Of a DNA stretch of 64,000 nucleotides, positions 1-7,757 are shown piece by piece. Position 1 is the stretch's first letter; each line of letters begins with the position of its first letter. The notes beneath the pieces were generated by a model. That model was given only the letters and a program-made list of their open reading frames with translations. It ran no database searches and was not told where the DNA came from. Both the position numbers and the translations under genes were made by a program. This stretch comes from Stieleria magnilauensis (GTDB lineage: Bacteria; Planctomycetota; Planctomycetia; Pirellulales; Pirellulaceae), in assembly GCA_007753675.1 (NCBI GenBank), contig CP036432.1:6884233-6948232 (forward strand). Reading direction: 5' to 3'.

Positions 1-282
1 TTTGTTTACAGGTCTGCCCAATCGAGGCCCATGGAAAAGTTAACTGAAGCAAAGAACCTTCACGAGCTTTATCGACACTCGGTGCTGCGTCAGCGTGATA
101 TGCATTCCGACTGGCAGATGAGACGAGCCGGAAGCTATCGCCTTCCCCTGAGGAAGGAATCAAGGGTTTCGGGTACCGAAAGTCAAAGCACAAACGAATC
201 GAATGGGCCAGGTTGGAATTGCCCACGAAAAGTTGACAGTGGATTGGCAGATGTCAGACTTCTCTGACAGGAGAACCGATTC

Positions 283-573
283 ATGGACAAGCGTCGAAAA
301 TTCAGCCGAGAATTCAAACTGGCCGCCGTCAAGAAAGTGATGGAACAAGGACTGTCGTATACCGTTGTCGCCCGAGACCTTGGCGTTGGCGATAACCTGA
401 TCCGCAATTGGAAGAAGTCTTTCGAGGAAGATGGGACTCTCGCAGACGGGGTCGCTGGTAATCAGTCGGTTGAAGCTGAACTCAAACGACTGCGTGAAGA
501 GAACCGGCAGCTCAAAATGGAGCGAGACATTTTAAAAAAAGCGACGGCGTTCTTTGCGAAAGAAAGCAACTGA
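283..573 (+). CDS. IS3-family transposase OrfA (helix-turn-helix protein)
   Basis: This is a 96-residue basic protein that starts MDKRRKFSREFK, the usual beginning of IS3 OrfA (HTH_Tnp_1 type). A helix-turn-helix lies at about residues 10-50 and a leucine-zipper-like heptad region at about 60-95, used for binding the IS ends and for multimerisation. AGGAGA at 269-274 is a good ribosome site 8 bases before the ATG. Near its end a run of seven A (534-540) falls in frame as A AAA AAA, the expected -1 slip site for making the OrfAB fusion transposase. Confidence 0.92.
   Translation: MDKRRKFSREFKLAAVKKVMEQGLSYTVVARDLGVGDNLIRNWKKSFEEDGTLADGVAGNQSVEAELKRLREENRQLKMERDILKKATAFFAKESN
534..540 (+). other. 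Programmed -1 frameshift site of the IS3 element
   Basis: Seven consecutive A lie in the orfA frame as A AAA AAA. A -1 slip here enters the orfB frame, which is open without a stop from 540 to 1451, so one OrfAB protein (283-1454) can be made. This is the known expression mode of IS3-family transposases. I did not see a clear downstream pseudoknot by eye. Confidence 0.75.
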
Positions 574-638
574 GGCTGCAGTTTATCGGCGAACATCGCG
601 ATCGATGGCCGATCGCGGTCCTCTGTCGAGTCCTGGAA

Positions 639-1454
639 GTGACGCGTGCGGCATACTACCGGTTTGTCGCCCGTGATCCTAGCGAAACCAAAGTCAAAGA
701 AATGCAGGTCACTCAGGCCATCCACGAAATCCGGTTGGAGAATCACTTCGATTCCTACGGAAGTCCGCGGATGCATCGTGAGGTCATTAAGCAAGGCATC
801 CAGTGCTGCCGAAACACCGTAGCCAAATACATGCAGAAGGCCGGAATCCAGGCGAATCGGCGGACTAAGTTCCGAATATCGACAACCGATTCCAATCACG
901 ATCAGCCGATCGCCCCCAATCGACTCAACCAAGATTTCTCGACAGAAGACATCAATCAAGTCTGGCTTACCGACATCACCTACATCCCTACAAAAGAAGG
1001 ATTCACCTACCTGTGCGCGTTTGTCGACCTGCATTCACGAAAGATCATCGGATGGAAAACCAGTCGTAAGATCGATTCCGAGCTGGTGATTGAATCGCTC
1101 GATCAAGCGATCGCGTTTCGTTCCCCAAGTGCGGGGTTGATCGTCCACAGCGATCGCGGTTCTCAGTATGCGAGCGCAGCGTTTCGACGCCGGTTGGCCG
1201 AACGTGAACTTGTTCAGAGCATGAGTCGCCGCGGGAACTGCTACGACAACGCACCGATGGAATCTTTCTTCAAGAGCTACAAGACCGAGGAAGTCCAAGA
1301 AGTCTACGGCACCCATGAACACGCCACACGCGGCGTGTCAGAATACATCGAACAATTTTACAACCCTCGCCGCTTGCACTCGTCACTGGACTACCGAAGT
1401 CCAATCGACTTTGAGCAAGCGATTACCAGAACGTCACTCGTTGGTGAAACCTGA
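639..1454 (+). CDS. IS3-family transposase OrfB (DDE catalytic part)
   Basis: The protein has the rve integrase fold of IS3 OrfB. The catalytic triad can be placed at D112 (TDITYIPT), D172 (HSDRGSQY) and E208 (NAPMESFFK), with the standard 35 residues between the second D and the E. The terminal Rhs-unrelated motif YNPRRLHSSL is typical of the family. The GTG at 639 is only the first possible internal start. The frame is open upstream to the slip site, so the active protein is most likely the OrfAB frameshift product beginning at 283. Confidence 0.93.
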   Translation: MTRAAYYRFVARDPSETKVKEMQVTQAIHEIRLENHFDSYGSPRMHREVIKQGIQCCRNTVAKYMQKAGIQANRRTKFRISTTDSNHDQPIAPNRLNQDFSTEDINQVWLTDITYIPTKEGFTYLCAFVDLHSRKIIGWKTSRKIDSELVIESLDQAIAFRSPSAGLIVHSDRGSQYASAAFRRRLAERELVQSMSRRGNCYDNAPMESFFKSYKTEEVQEVYGTHEHATRGVSEYIEQFYNPRRLHSSLDYRSPIDFEQAITRTSLVGET

Positions 1455-1596
1455 TCCATCAGGGCTCGCTATTTACCTTCCCGTTAAGATCGGTCCACTG
1501 TCAACTTTTCGTGGGCAATTCCAGGTTTCTTAGATGAGTAACCGATGCGATTAAAATTCGCACAGCGCCACCGCAAGGCGGCGTTCTCTTTCTGTC

Positions 1597-1639
1597 GGCG
1601 GACGATTGACGTGATCACAGGACTGAGCCGACTTCCGCC
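1597..1639 (+). repeat. Unit-start element A (43 bp with inverted-repeat ends)
   Basis: GGCGGA (1597-1602) and TCCGCC (1634-1639) bound a 43-bp element with a fixed 31-base interior. It lies just after the immunity gene. Three more copies occur, each right after a candidate immunity gene, at 7713-7755, 13798-13840 and 18022-18064, with the same arm spacing and only a few base changes. Fixed length and position make it a candidate end or recombination site of the repeated unit. Confidence 0.7.
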
Positions 1640-2687
1640 GCAATGGATGGCCCACCTGCCTCACTACGCTTGGCGGTTACGATGACCGCCTGCTGTCTTC
1701 GGCACGATGCCGGACCTCGCACCATCCGGCACGAAAGAACGCCGAAGGCACGGCGGGTAGGATGCCCGTCGACTGAAACCCGTCGGGGACAGGATGTCCG
1801 TCGGAGAACGATGGCAGGGAGCGGGAAGCAAGAAAGGGAGACACGGAGAGGGGGAGACAAGGAGAGTGGGAGTGATGATGGTCGTGGAGTAATCGAGCGG
1901 GCCATCGTTCGGCGACCGGAGTGAGGGAGGGATCGACCGAGCGGAGCCGACGGTCGACGGAGGTGGTGACAGCGACCGAAGGATGAGGGTAGCGCCGAGC
2001 GCAGCGAGCACCACCGACGCCGAGGGCGGAGCCCGATGAGAACAGTGCGAGGCAGGATGCCGAGCTCGATATCAAGAAGGGCGAAAGTGACCGCGACGAG
2101 CGACAGCGACGTAAGCCGGGAACGAGACGCTCGGTCAACCTTCAACCGACAGCTTGTCTGTTCGGCCAAAGCCCTCAGCGAATCACCGACAGGCTCCCCG
2201 GCAGTCACGGGCGCATCAATCTCCGGCGCACGCGACTTCACGCAAAAGGCCGACGCCTCACTCTTCCCATACGTTTTTTGGCTTTCGCCGATTTCGGACT
2301 GACGCCGTCACCCGTGACCGTCCGGTGGCAGTCCGAGAGAAGGCGAGAGTCAAAAAACCAAAGTGCGATCGTTAACACCAAGTGCGTTGACTTTAACGAT
2401 TGATCCCGAAGCGGTTTTCTACTTTCGCAGCGGTTGGCCGATCGACACGCTTGACAGTGAGCGGAAGCTGTCGCGTCATGGAGGGCCGGCCGATCCGTGA
2501 GCCCCTGAGCCACGTTTCACCATCGCACCGTCAAGGCTCTCGACCGCCAACGACAGCCGACAGGTGCGCAGCTTTCGCGGACCCGACCGGCAAACCGCCG
2601 ACACCTCTCCCCGCGATCTCTACCAGATTCAAAGCACCCAGCATGGGCCGGGCCACCGGTCTGCGCGCACCCAACGGAGCCGACACA
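1640..2687 (+). repeat. Conserved GC-rich non-coding block of unit A
   Basis: About 1 kb precedes the ATPase gene, and no credible gene was seen on either strand. It contains the motif GGGGAGACAAGGAGA, which also makes up the minisatellite at 22650-22735 in reverse orientation. Related blocks stand at 7756-8766 (unit B), 13841-14865 (unit C) and 19428-19890 (unit D). Bases 1524-2083 equal 13725-14284 exactly by eye, while everything right of 2069 equals unit B, so the block is a mosaic. A promoter for the ATPase should lie here but is not obvious. Confidence 0.75.
2368..2400 (+). promoter_or_regulatory. Conserved inverted repeat upstream of the ATPase gene (unit A)
   Basis: ATCGTTAA (2368-2375) and TTAACGAT (2393-2400) form an 8-bp inverted repeat with a 17-base spacer. 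The same element is conserved in unit B (8447-8479) and in unit C (14564-14596), although unit C has no ATPase gene. Conservation in otherwise diverged DNA suggests a binding site, for example for the winged-helix end of the ATPase, for the recombinase, or as an operator. The role is inferred. Confidence 0.45.
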
Positions 2688-4733
2688 ATGAACGAAGACT
2701 TCCTCAACGCGATCATCGAAAACCCATTCAAGGCTGTCGCCGAATTCTATGCTTCATGCTTGAAGGAAAGCGAGCGAGCCATGGCGTACGTCAATGACGA
2801 ACTTCATCTCACCAACGAACAAGCGACCGAACAACAAGTCGGATTTGCCGATCGAACACTCGGCAAGCAGATCCCGCAGCGACGTATCAAGCGTGGTCGT
2901 GAAGTCCGCGACGCGCTCGTCAACGCCGGCCTCTACAAGGCCAACGGACGAGAAATAATGCGTGGCCGTGTCACGGTTTCGATCACCGACAACGAAGGCA
3001 GCATCGTCGGCTTGCGTGGCTACAAGATCGATGCGCATGCAAGCGGTCCCGACGTGATCGTTGTTGGCGAAGAAGTCAAGACACTGTCCACGAATCACAC
3101 CAATGACACGAATGAAGACAGTGCCACCGACACCAAGCCTAAGCCGACAACCCAAGACGAGAACGAACTGATCATCGAAGACAATCAAATCATCTTCATC
3201 CGCGATGATCGCCGCTATCGCATTCGCGGTCTTGAAAAGAACAAGTCGACGCTGACACTCAAGGTCAACCTGATGGCTTCGCGCGATGACCTCGTTCACA
3301 TGGACACGCTTGATCTTGTCAAGGCCCGATCACGAACGTCGTTTATCAAGGCTACCGCGACGGAACTCTACACCGATGCGGACATCATCAAAAAAGACAT
3401 TGGCACGTTGCTGCTGAAACTCGAAGCGTTGCAGTCCGATCGCATCGCGGCGTTGAAACAACCGACACGCGTCGAAGTGGAGCTCAGCGATGAAGAACAA
3501 CGCGAAGCGTTGGGTCTGCTTCGCTCGCCCAACCTGCTCGAACGCATCGTTGCCGACATGGATGCCTGCGGGATCGTCGGCGAATCCACCAACAAGCTCG
3601 CCGGCTATCTGGCCGCGACCAGCCGCAAGCTTGCCAAACCACTCGCCATTGTGATCCAGTCATCATCCAGTGCCGGCAAGACATCGCTGATGGACGCGGT
3701 GCTTTCGATGATGCCAAGCGAAGACGTCAACCGCTTCAGCGGCATGACCGGTCAGTCGTTGTTCTACCTTGACAGCGACAGCATCAAACACAAGATCCTA
3801 GCCATCGCCGAAGACGAAGGCATCCGTCAAGCATCTTACGCGCTGAAGCTGCTTCAAAGCGAAGGCGAACTGCGTCACGCCACGGTCGGCCGCGGCGAAG
3901 ATGGCCGCAGTCAAACCCAAGAGCACCACGTCGAAGGCCCCACGCAAATCTTCCTCACGACAACAGCCCTCGACATCGACGAAGAACTGATCAATCGGTG
4001 CCTGATCTTGACTGTCGATGAATCGCGCAATCAGACCGACGCGATCCAAAACATCCAACGCGATGCGCGCGCAGCCGTGCTCAGTCAATCCAACGAACTC
4101 AAACGCAACATTCGCGAGCTGCATAAAAACGCACAACGACTGATCCGTCCGCTCACGATCGTCAATCCCTACGCGCCCCAGCTGACCTTCGCCAACTACA
4201 AAACCAGGCTTCGCCGTGATCACGAAAAGTATCTCACGCTGATCGACACAATCGCCCTGCTGCATCAACACGGCCGCGAAGTCAAAACCGTTGACCACAA
4301 CGATCAATCGATCGAGTACATTGAAGTCACCCAAAATGACATCGCCGTTGCCAACGGCATCGCGGGTCTGGTTCTCGGGCGCAGCCTTGATGAACTCGCA
4401 CCACAGACTCGCAATCTACTCGGCCTGCTCAACGACTACGTCACCGACACGGCCAAAGCGAACGCGGTTCCCCGCGACGCAGTCCGCTTCACGCGTCGCG
4501 ACATCCGTGAAGCAACCGCGATCGGCAACAGCCAATTGAGCATTCACTTAAACCGTCTTGTCGATCTCGAATACGTCCACGTTCATCGCGGCAAAAACGG
4601 TCAGCGATACGTCTACGAGCTGCTCTACTGCGGCGAAGGCCGCGAGGGTCAACCGTTTATGATGGGACTGATCGATCCCAGCAAGCTCACCGAACCTGCA
4701 ACTACAACCAAAACCTTCCGGGCCACCAAGTAA
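2688..4733 (+). CDS. Primase/AAA+-like P-loop ATPase of the tip-cassette module (unit A)
   Basis: This is a 681-residue cytoplasmic protein. Residues about 50-115 resemble the core before the TOPRIM domain in CHC2-type DNA primases (VGFADRTLG, then VGLRGYKID), but no zinc finger or TOPRIM is seen. Residues about 280-450 are an AAA+ ATPase: Walker A-like SSSAGKT near 326-332 (the usual first G is S), Walker B-like ILAIAEDE (370-377), sensor IFLTTT (421-426) and a candidate arginine finger INRC. The C-terminus (about 590-640) looks like a winged helix. ATG 2688 follows GGAG by 8 bases; an in-frame TTG at 2400 would add 96 low-complexity residues and is less likely. Residue 90 is Ile here and Thr in the unit B copy. 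It probably acts with the downstream recombinase on DNA; the exact function is unknown. Confidence 0.75.
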   Translation: MNEDFLNAIIENPFKAVAEFYASCLKESERAMAYVNDELHLTNEQATEQQVGFADRTLGKQIPQRRIKRGREVRDALVNAGLYKANGREIMRGRVTVSITDNEGSIVGLRGYKIDAHASGPDVIVVGEEVKTLSTNHTNDTNEDSATDTKPKPTTQDENELIIEDNQIIFIRDDRRYRIRGLEKNKSTLTLKVNLMASRDDLVHMDTLDLVKARSRTSFIKATATELYTDADIIKKDIGTLLLKLEALQSDRIAALKQPTRVEVELSDEEQREALGLLRSPNLLERIVADMDACGIVGESTNKLAGYLAATSRKLAKPLAIVIQSSSSAGKTSLMDAVLSMMPSEDVNRFSGMTGQSLFYLDSDSIKHKILAIAEDEGIRQASYALKLLQSEGELRHATVGRGEDGRSQTQEHHVEGPTQIFLTTTALDIDEELINRCLILTVDESRNQTDAIQNIQRDARAAVLSQSNELKRNIRELHKNAQRLIRPLTIVNPYAPQLTFANYKTRLRRDHEKYLTLIDTIALLHQHGREVKTVDHNDQSIEYIEVTQNDIAVANGIAGLVLGRSLDELAPQTRNLLGLLNDYVTDTAKANAVPRDAVRFTRRDIREATAIGNSQLSIHLNRLVDLEYVHVHRGKNGQRYVYELLYCGEGREGQPFMMGLIDPSKLTEPATTTKTFRATK

Positions 4734-5024
4734 GCTTCCGGCCCTAGCCAAAACCTGCCGCCCTGCTTTCCGGCGGCTTCCACCGACCTTCAACCCGCTT
4801 CCGATTCACCCAAGTCGTTGTACCGCAACGACCTAGCCTCTCTGGCGTCAAACCTGATGCCAAAACCTCGCAAGGCCCCCTTATTGAAAGCCTTGTCATA
4901 GCTGCATCGCCGCGTTGGTGATGCCGTCTTCTTCGGCCGAGTGACGTTCACCCGACCGCTTTCACCCCGATCGAGCACGCCCGGCTACCGGTGCGCGCCG
5001 ATCACAACCAAAGGATGCAAATCC

Positions 5025-6005
5025 ATGTCCCAAGTTCCTCTTCCCACCGTCCTGCTGTCTCGCTACTTCAGTTATCTCAAGATGAACAACTGGTCGACCA
5101 ACACCCTCTCGCGCCGCGACTATGTCTTGAACAAGTTCATTAGCTGGTCAAGCGAACGCGGAATCGACACGGTGACTGAGATCACATCCGATCTACTCGC
5201 TGCTTACCGACGTTGGCTTTATCACTATCGCAACGAGCGTACCGGCAAGCCACTCAAGTTCTGCACTCAAGCAAGTTATCTCTCAACGGTCGCGCACTGG
5301 CTCGGTTGGCTCAATGAACAAGGCTGGATTGAAACTGACCCATCAACAAATCTCGAACTGCCTAAAGAAGAACAACGCTTACCGTCATCGCATCTGACGA
5401 TCGATGAAATCGAAGCGCTGCTCAGTTCCGTCGATCTCACAACACCAACCGGTCTTCGCGACCGCGCAATCTTGGAACTGTTATATGCCACCGGCATGCG
5501 ACGCGCGGAGTTGATCGCACTGAAGCTTGACGACATCAACCACGAGTCTGGTCTTGCCATGATCCGCCAAGGCAAAGGCCGCAAGGACCGCGTGGTCCCC
5601 ACCGGCAAGCGTGCCCTCCAGTGGCTGATGAAATACCTTCACGACGGCCGTCCTGCGCTGATCGCTGAAGACACGCAAGTGATCTTCTTAACGACCCGCG
5701 GCAACGCGTTCCACCCCGTCACGCTCAGTCAGCTCGTCAGAAGCTACCTGACCGCGTCCGGCATCACGAAGCCGGGCAGTTGTCACATGCTTCGTCACAC
5801 GACGGCCACGCTGATGCTCGAAGGCGGCGCGGATCTGCGTTCGATTCAAACGCTCTTGGGTCACGAGCAGCTCAACACGACGCAAATCTACACCCACGTC
5901 TCGATCAAACGCCTCCGCGAAGTCCACGACAAAACCCATCCGGGATCCAAGGACCGACCACCGCAATCAGATCCCAACAAGTCCGACGACAAACCCACCG
6001 AGTAG
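5025..6005 (+). CDS. XerC/D-like tyrosine recombinase (unit A)
   Basis: This 326-residue phage-integrase-family enzyme has an N-terminal SAM-like DNA-binding domain (about 8-105) and a C-terminal catalytic domain. The active-site residues are all present: R159 (ATGMRRAEL), a Lys in the GKGRKDR beta-hairpin near 184-188, H254 and R257 (CHMLRHT), H280 (LLGH) and the nucleophile Y289 (QIYTHV). ATG 5025 follows AAAGGA at a good distance; an upstream in-frame ATG at 4941 is unlikely. It lies 291 bases after the ATPase stop and ends 13 bases before the double-hairpin site, which makes that site a natural candidate target. The unit B copy (11104-12084) encodes an identical protein. Confidence 0.93.
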   Translation: MSQVPLPTVLLSRYFSYLKMNNWSTNTLSRRDYVLNKFISWSSERGIDTVTEITSDLLAAYRRWLYHYRNERTGKPLKFCTQASYLSTVAHWLGWLNEQGWIETDPSTNLELPKEEQRLPSSHLTIDEIEALLSSVDLTTPTGLRDRAILELLYATGMRRAELIALKLDDINHESGLAMIRQGKGRKDRVVPTGKRALQWLMKYLHDGRPALIAEDTQVIFLTTRGNAFHPVTLSQLVRSYLTASGITKPGSCHMLRHTTATLMLEGGADLRSIQTLLGHEQLNTTQIYTHVSIKRLREVHDKTHPGSKDRPPQSDPNKSDDKPTE

Positions 6006-6018
6006 TCGATCGATCCAC

Positions 6019-6097
6019 TACAATATCGGGATGCTCTGTCATCGATCATCCCGCCGCCAAAACCTTCGCCAACGTCTCGCGCGCACCCGCGCGCGAG
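6019..6097 (+). repeat. Double-hairpin site A after the recombinase gene
   Basis: TACAAT (6019-6024) is followed by hairpin 1, CGGGATG (6027-6033) with CATCCCG (6047-6053) and a 13-base loop. Hairpin 2 is CTCGCGCGC (6076-6084) with GCGCGCGAG (6089-6097) and a 4-base loop. The pair recurs at 12098-12176 and, diverged, at 16167-16246; hairpin 1 alone recurs at 15445-15482. No U-run follows, so a simple terminator is less likely, though not excluded. The site separates the recombinase from the Rhs fragment and may be a recombination site. Confidence 0.6.
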
Positions 6098-7200
6098 GCG
6101 TGAAACCGTGCGCCGATTTAAATTCAAACCGTAGCTGCAAAACGCTTCGTCAACCAACTTGCTCGCCCGGCAAATCACGCCCTGAAAACGACAGGCCATC
6201 TATCAAGTTCACGGTTCGCTATCTCCGCGGCCAACAGTACAGCATCACCGCACTGACCGATTCGAGCGGGGCGATCAAGGAAAGGTACGCGTATGATGCG
6301 TATGGTGGGTTGTCGATCTTTGATGGCAGCGGAACTGCACGTACGACGACGGCCGAAGGCAATCGGTATACCTACACGGGTCGCGAGTGGGATGCTGAGC
6401 TTACTTTGTATCATTACCGCGCCCGCATGTACGATTCGAGTAGCGGGAGATTCTGTTCGAGAGATCCGATCGGATACGCAGACGGATTCAACCTCTATAG
6501 CTGTCATATTGGACTTGCCGAGGTTGATCCTTCAGGCCTTTCCTTCTCAGTCGACTACATTGAAATGCCGCTTGCAGAATACTGGGAGATGGAGGGAACG
6601 GATACTTTTGCAAAAACGCGAGCGACAAACTTAACTGGCCTGGACGGCCGGACCATTGGTTGGAGATGGCAAATGCTCGACACCAAGAAAATAAGCAATT
6701 GTTGCTATTGCGCAAAAGTTGGAGATCCGCTCACACCCCATCTCCGCGTATCCGTGAAGCTTGCAGGATTTGACCAGCAATGGATGACAAGGCATGGGCA
6801 TAACGCCATAGAGCGTCATGAACTTCGACGCGTGGCGGCATTCAGGAAAGGGTATAACGAGTATCTCGAACCGATCACGAGATTGTCAACAAAGTGTGGC
6901 TGGGTATGTCGAAGTAGTGAGAGCGAAGCCAAAGACGTGCTCGACAAATACATAGGAGAGTTGAGCAAGGCTTCGAGAGATCAGTTCAACAATTACATAG
7001 AAACTGCACAAGCAGCAATTGATGTTGAAAACCAAAATATCCGATGGGCCTACCGCAGGGTGGGCGGAACGGGAATAGTCCACTTGAGACAATTGCACAA
7101 CGGTTTTCGCTTTATCGCGGAGATACCAAAGCCAAAAAAGTTTTCACCTCCAGCTTGCCCTGACAAGGGCGACTGCCATCCGCTGCAAAAAAAGCGGTAG
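6031..7200 (+). CDS. Orphan Rhs C-terminal core fragment with tip A (probably a silent cassette)
   Basis: The open frame has no credible start: its first ATG is inside hairpin 1. Rhs similarity begins abruptly near 6225 and gives one partial core (ALTDSSGAIKERYAYDAYG, then YHYRARMYD, GRFCSRDPIGY, VDPSGLS), the Rhs-associated core end after which the variable tip starts. The 215-residue tip has a cysteine cluster (NCCYC), a helix with H263-E264 (RHELRRV) and a later CGWVC pair. These line up in order with the HExxH tip of unit B, but the second zinc His is replaced, so an inactive or altered metallopeptidase-like fold is possible. Without the large Rhs N-terminus it is probably not expressed alone and serves as a donor for tip exchange. 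Confidence 0.7.
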   Translation: MLCHRSSRRQNLRQRLARTRARGVKPCADLNSNRSCKTLRQPTCSPGKSRPENDRPSIKFTVRYLRGQQYSITALTDSSGAIKERYAYDAYGGLSIFDGSGTARTTTAEGNRYTYTGREWDAELTLYHYRARMYDSSSGRFCSRDPIGYADGFNLYSCHIGLAEVDPSGLSFSVDYIEMPLAEYWEMEGTDTFAKTRATNLTGLDGRTIGWRWQMLDTKKISNCCYCAKVGDPLTPHLRVSVKLAGFDQQWMTRHGHNAIERHELRRVAAFRKGYNEYLEPITRLSTKCGWVCRSSESEAKDVLDKYIGELSKASRDQFNNYIETAQAAIDVENQNIRWAYRRVGGTGIVHLRQLHNGFRFIAEIPKPKKFSPPACPDKGDCHPLQKKR

Positions 7201-7265
7201 ATTTTGCATCAGATTTGCTTTCCGGTGCCTATTGGAACCAGAATACTAAACCCATTACAAAAGGC

Positions 7266-7655
7266 ATGATTCTGAAATACTCGCTTCGATGTCTACTTCT
7301 CGTTGTTCTCGGCTTTGCAGTCTTGGCGGTAATCTTCAGAGATTGGAGTGCGGCTGCTGCGTACAATCGATCGGGGCGACGCCAGGACTTTATCGCCGTT
7401 GCGAAAATGAGCGGATTCTATAGTGATCTTGAAAACCAGATTGGTCCTCCAAATGCTCAAATTGATAAGGAGTGGCTGTCGCTTTTGAAAAAGGAGCTCG
7501 AACGAAATGGAATCGAGGTACTGGATTCCGATAAGTGGAAATTGTACCGATCGCGAGAGAACTCAGTCGACTTCGTTCATATCGTCCATGTGCGTGGAGA
7601 CGAGATTGTTGGACTGTATGAGCACCGCCCGTCTTCGGAGATCATAGCGGATTAG
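7266..7655 (+). CDS. Candidate immunity protein A, membrane-anchored
   Basis: This 129-residue protein starts 66 bases after the tip A stop, the usual place for the immunity gene of an Rhs tip. It starts MILKYSLRCLLLVV, with one hydrophobic segment at about residues 5-22, then a polar domain of about 100 residues predicted to face the periplasm. ATG 7266 is preferred over an upstream TTG at 7215 because AAAAGG precedes it. No family was recognised. Membrane anchoring suggests the tip acts outside the cytoplasm. After the stop, GCTGAAT/ATTCAGC (7693-7712) could form a small hairpin just before the next unit-start element. Confidence 0.6.
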   Translation: MILKYSLRCLLLVVLGFAVLAVIFRDWSAAAAYNRSGRRQDFIAVAKMSGFYSDLENQIGPPNAQIDKEWLSLLKKELERNGIEVLDSDKWKLYRSRENSVDFVHIVHVRGDEIVGLYEHRPSSEIIAD

Positions 7656-7710
7656 CGTTCAAAAAGGACAACGCAATCAAAGGGGCCGGGGGGCTGAATC
7701 CCGCAATTCA

Positions 7711-7757
7711 GCGGCGGACGATTGACGTGATCACACGACCGAGCCAACTTCCGCCGC
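7711..7757 (+). repeat. Unit-start element B
   Basis: GCGGCGGA (7711-7718) and TCCGCCGC (7750-7757) form an 8-bp inverted repeat with the same 31-base interior as the element at 1597-1639. It differs from that copy at a few interior bases. It marks the junction between immunity gene A and the module of unit B. Confidence 0.7.

Larger units (their letters stand above)
214..1523 (+). mobile_element. IS3-family insertion sequence, complete (1310 bp)
   Basis: The ends at 214-243 and 1494-1523 are perfect 30-bp inverted repeats, starting TGGAATTGCCC and ending TG...CA in IS3 style. They are flanked by a 3-bp target duplication GGT (211-213 and 1524-1526). The empty site is preserved at 13725-13727, which proves the boundaries. 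The element holds overlapping orfA and orfB in the usual -1 frame arrangement. Intact ends, intact frames and a perfect target duplication suggest a recent insertion. Confidence 0.95.
1..1541 (+). pseudogene. 3' part of a candidate immunity gene, split by an IS3 element
   Basis: Bases 1-213 and 1524-1541 match 13515-13727 and 13725-13742, the end of the unit B candidate immunity gene, base for base. Its 5' part lies left of the window. The IS3 element at 214-1523 interrupts the reading frame a few codons before the natural stop (TAA 1539-1541). The broken frame instead reads into the IS and stops at 265-267, so the last four residues are replaced by 16 IS-encoded ones. The match implies that another Rhs-tip unit ending in the same immunity gene lies just upstream. 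Whether the altered protein still works cannot be told. Confidence 0.8.

Noticed and set aside
1615..2241. Long open frames on both strands in the conserved blocks of the array (also near 7708-8320, 13816-14442 and 19172-19889)
   Set aside because: They follow GC-rich repeat sequence, are rich in Arg, Ser and Pro, overlap on several frames, and have no ribosome site or family resemblance.
2400..2687. A 96-codon N-terminal extension of the ATPase from a TTG
   Set aside because: The extension has low protein character and covers the conserved leader; ATG 2688 has a good ribosome site. The same applies to the unit B copy.
6031..7200. A complete Rhs protein
   Set aside because: Only the last core segment and the tip are present; the large repeat-rich N-terminal part and a start site are missing. 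The same holds for 12110-13249 and 16365-17345.
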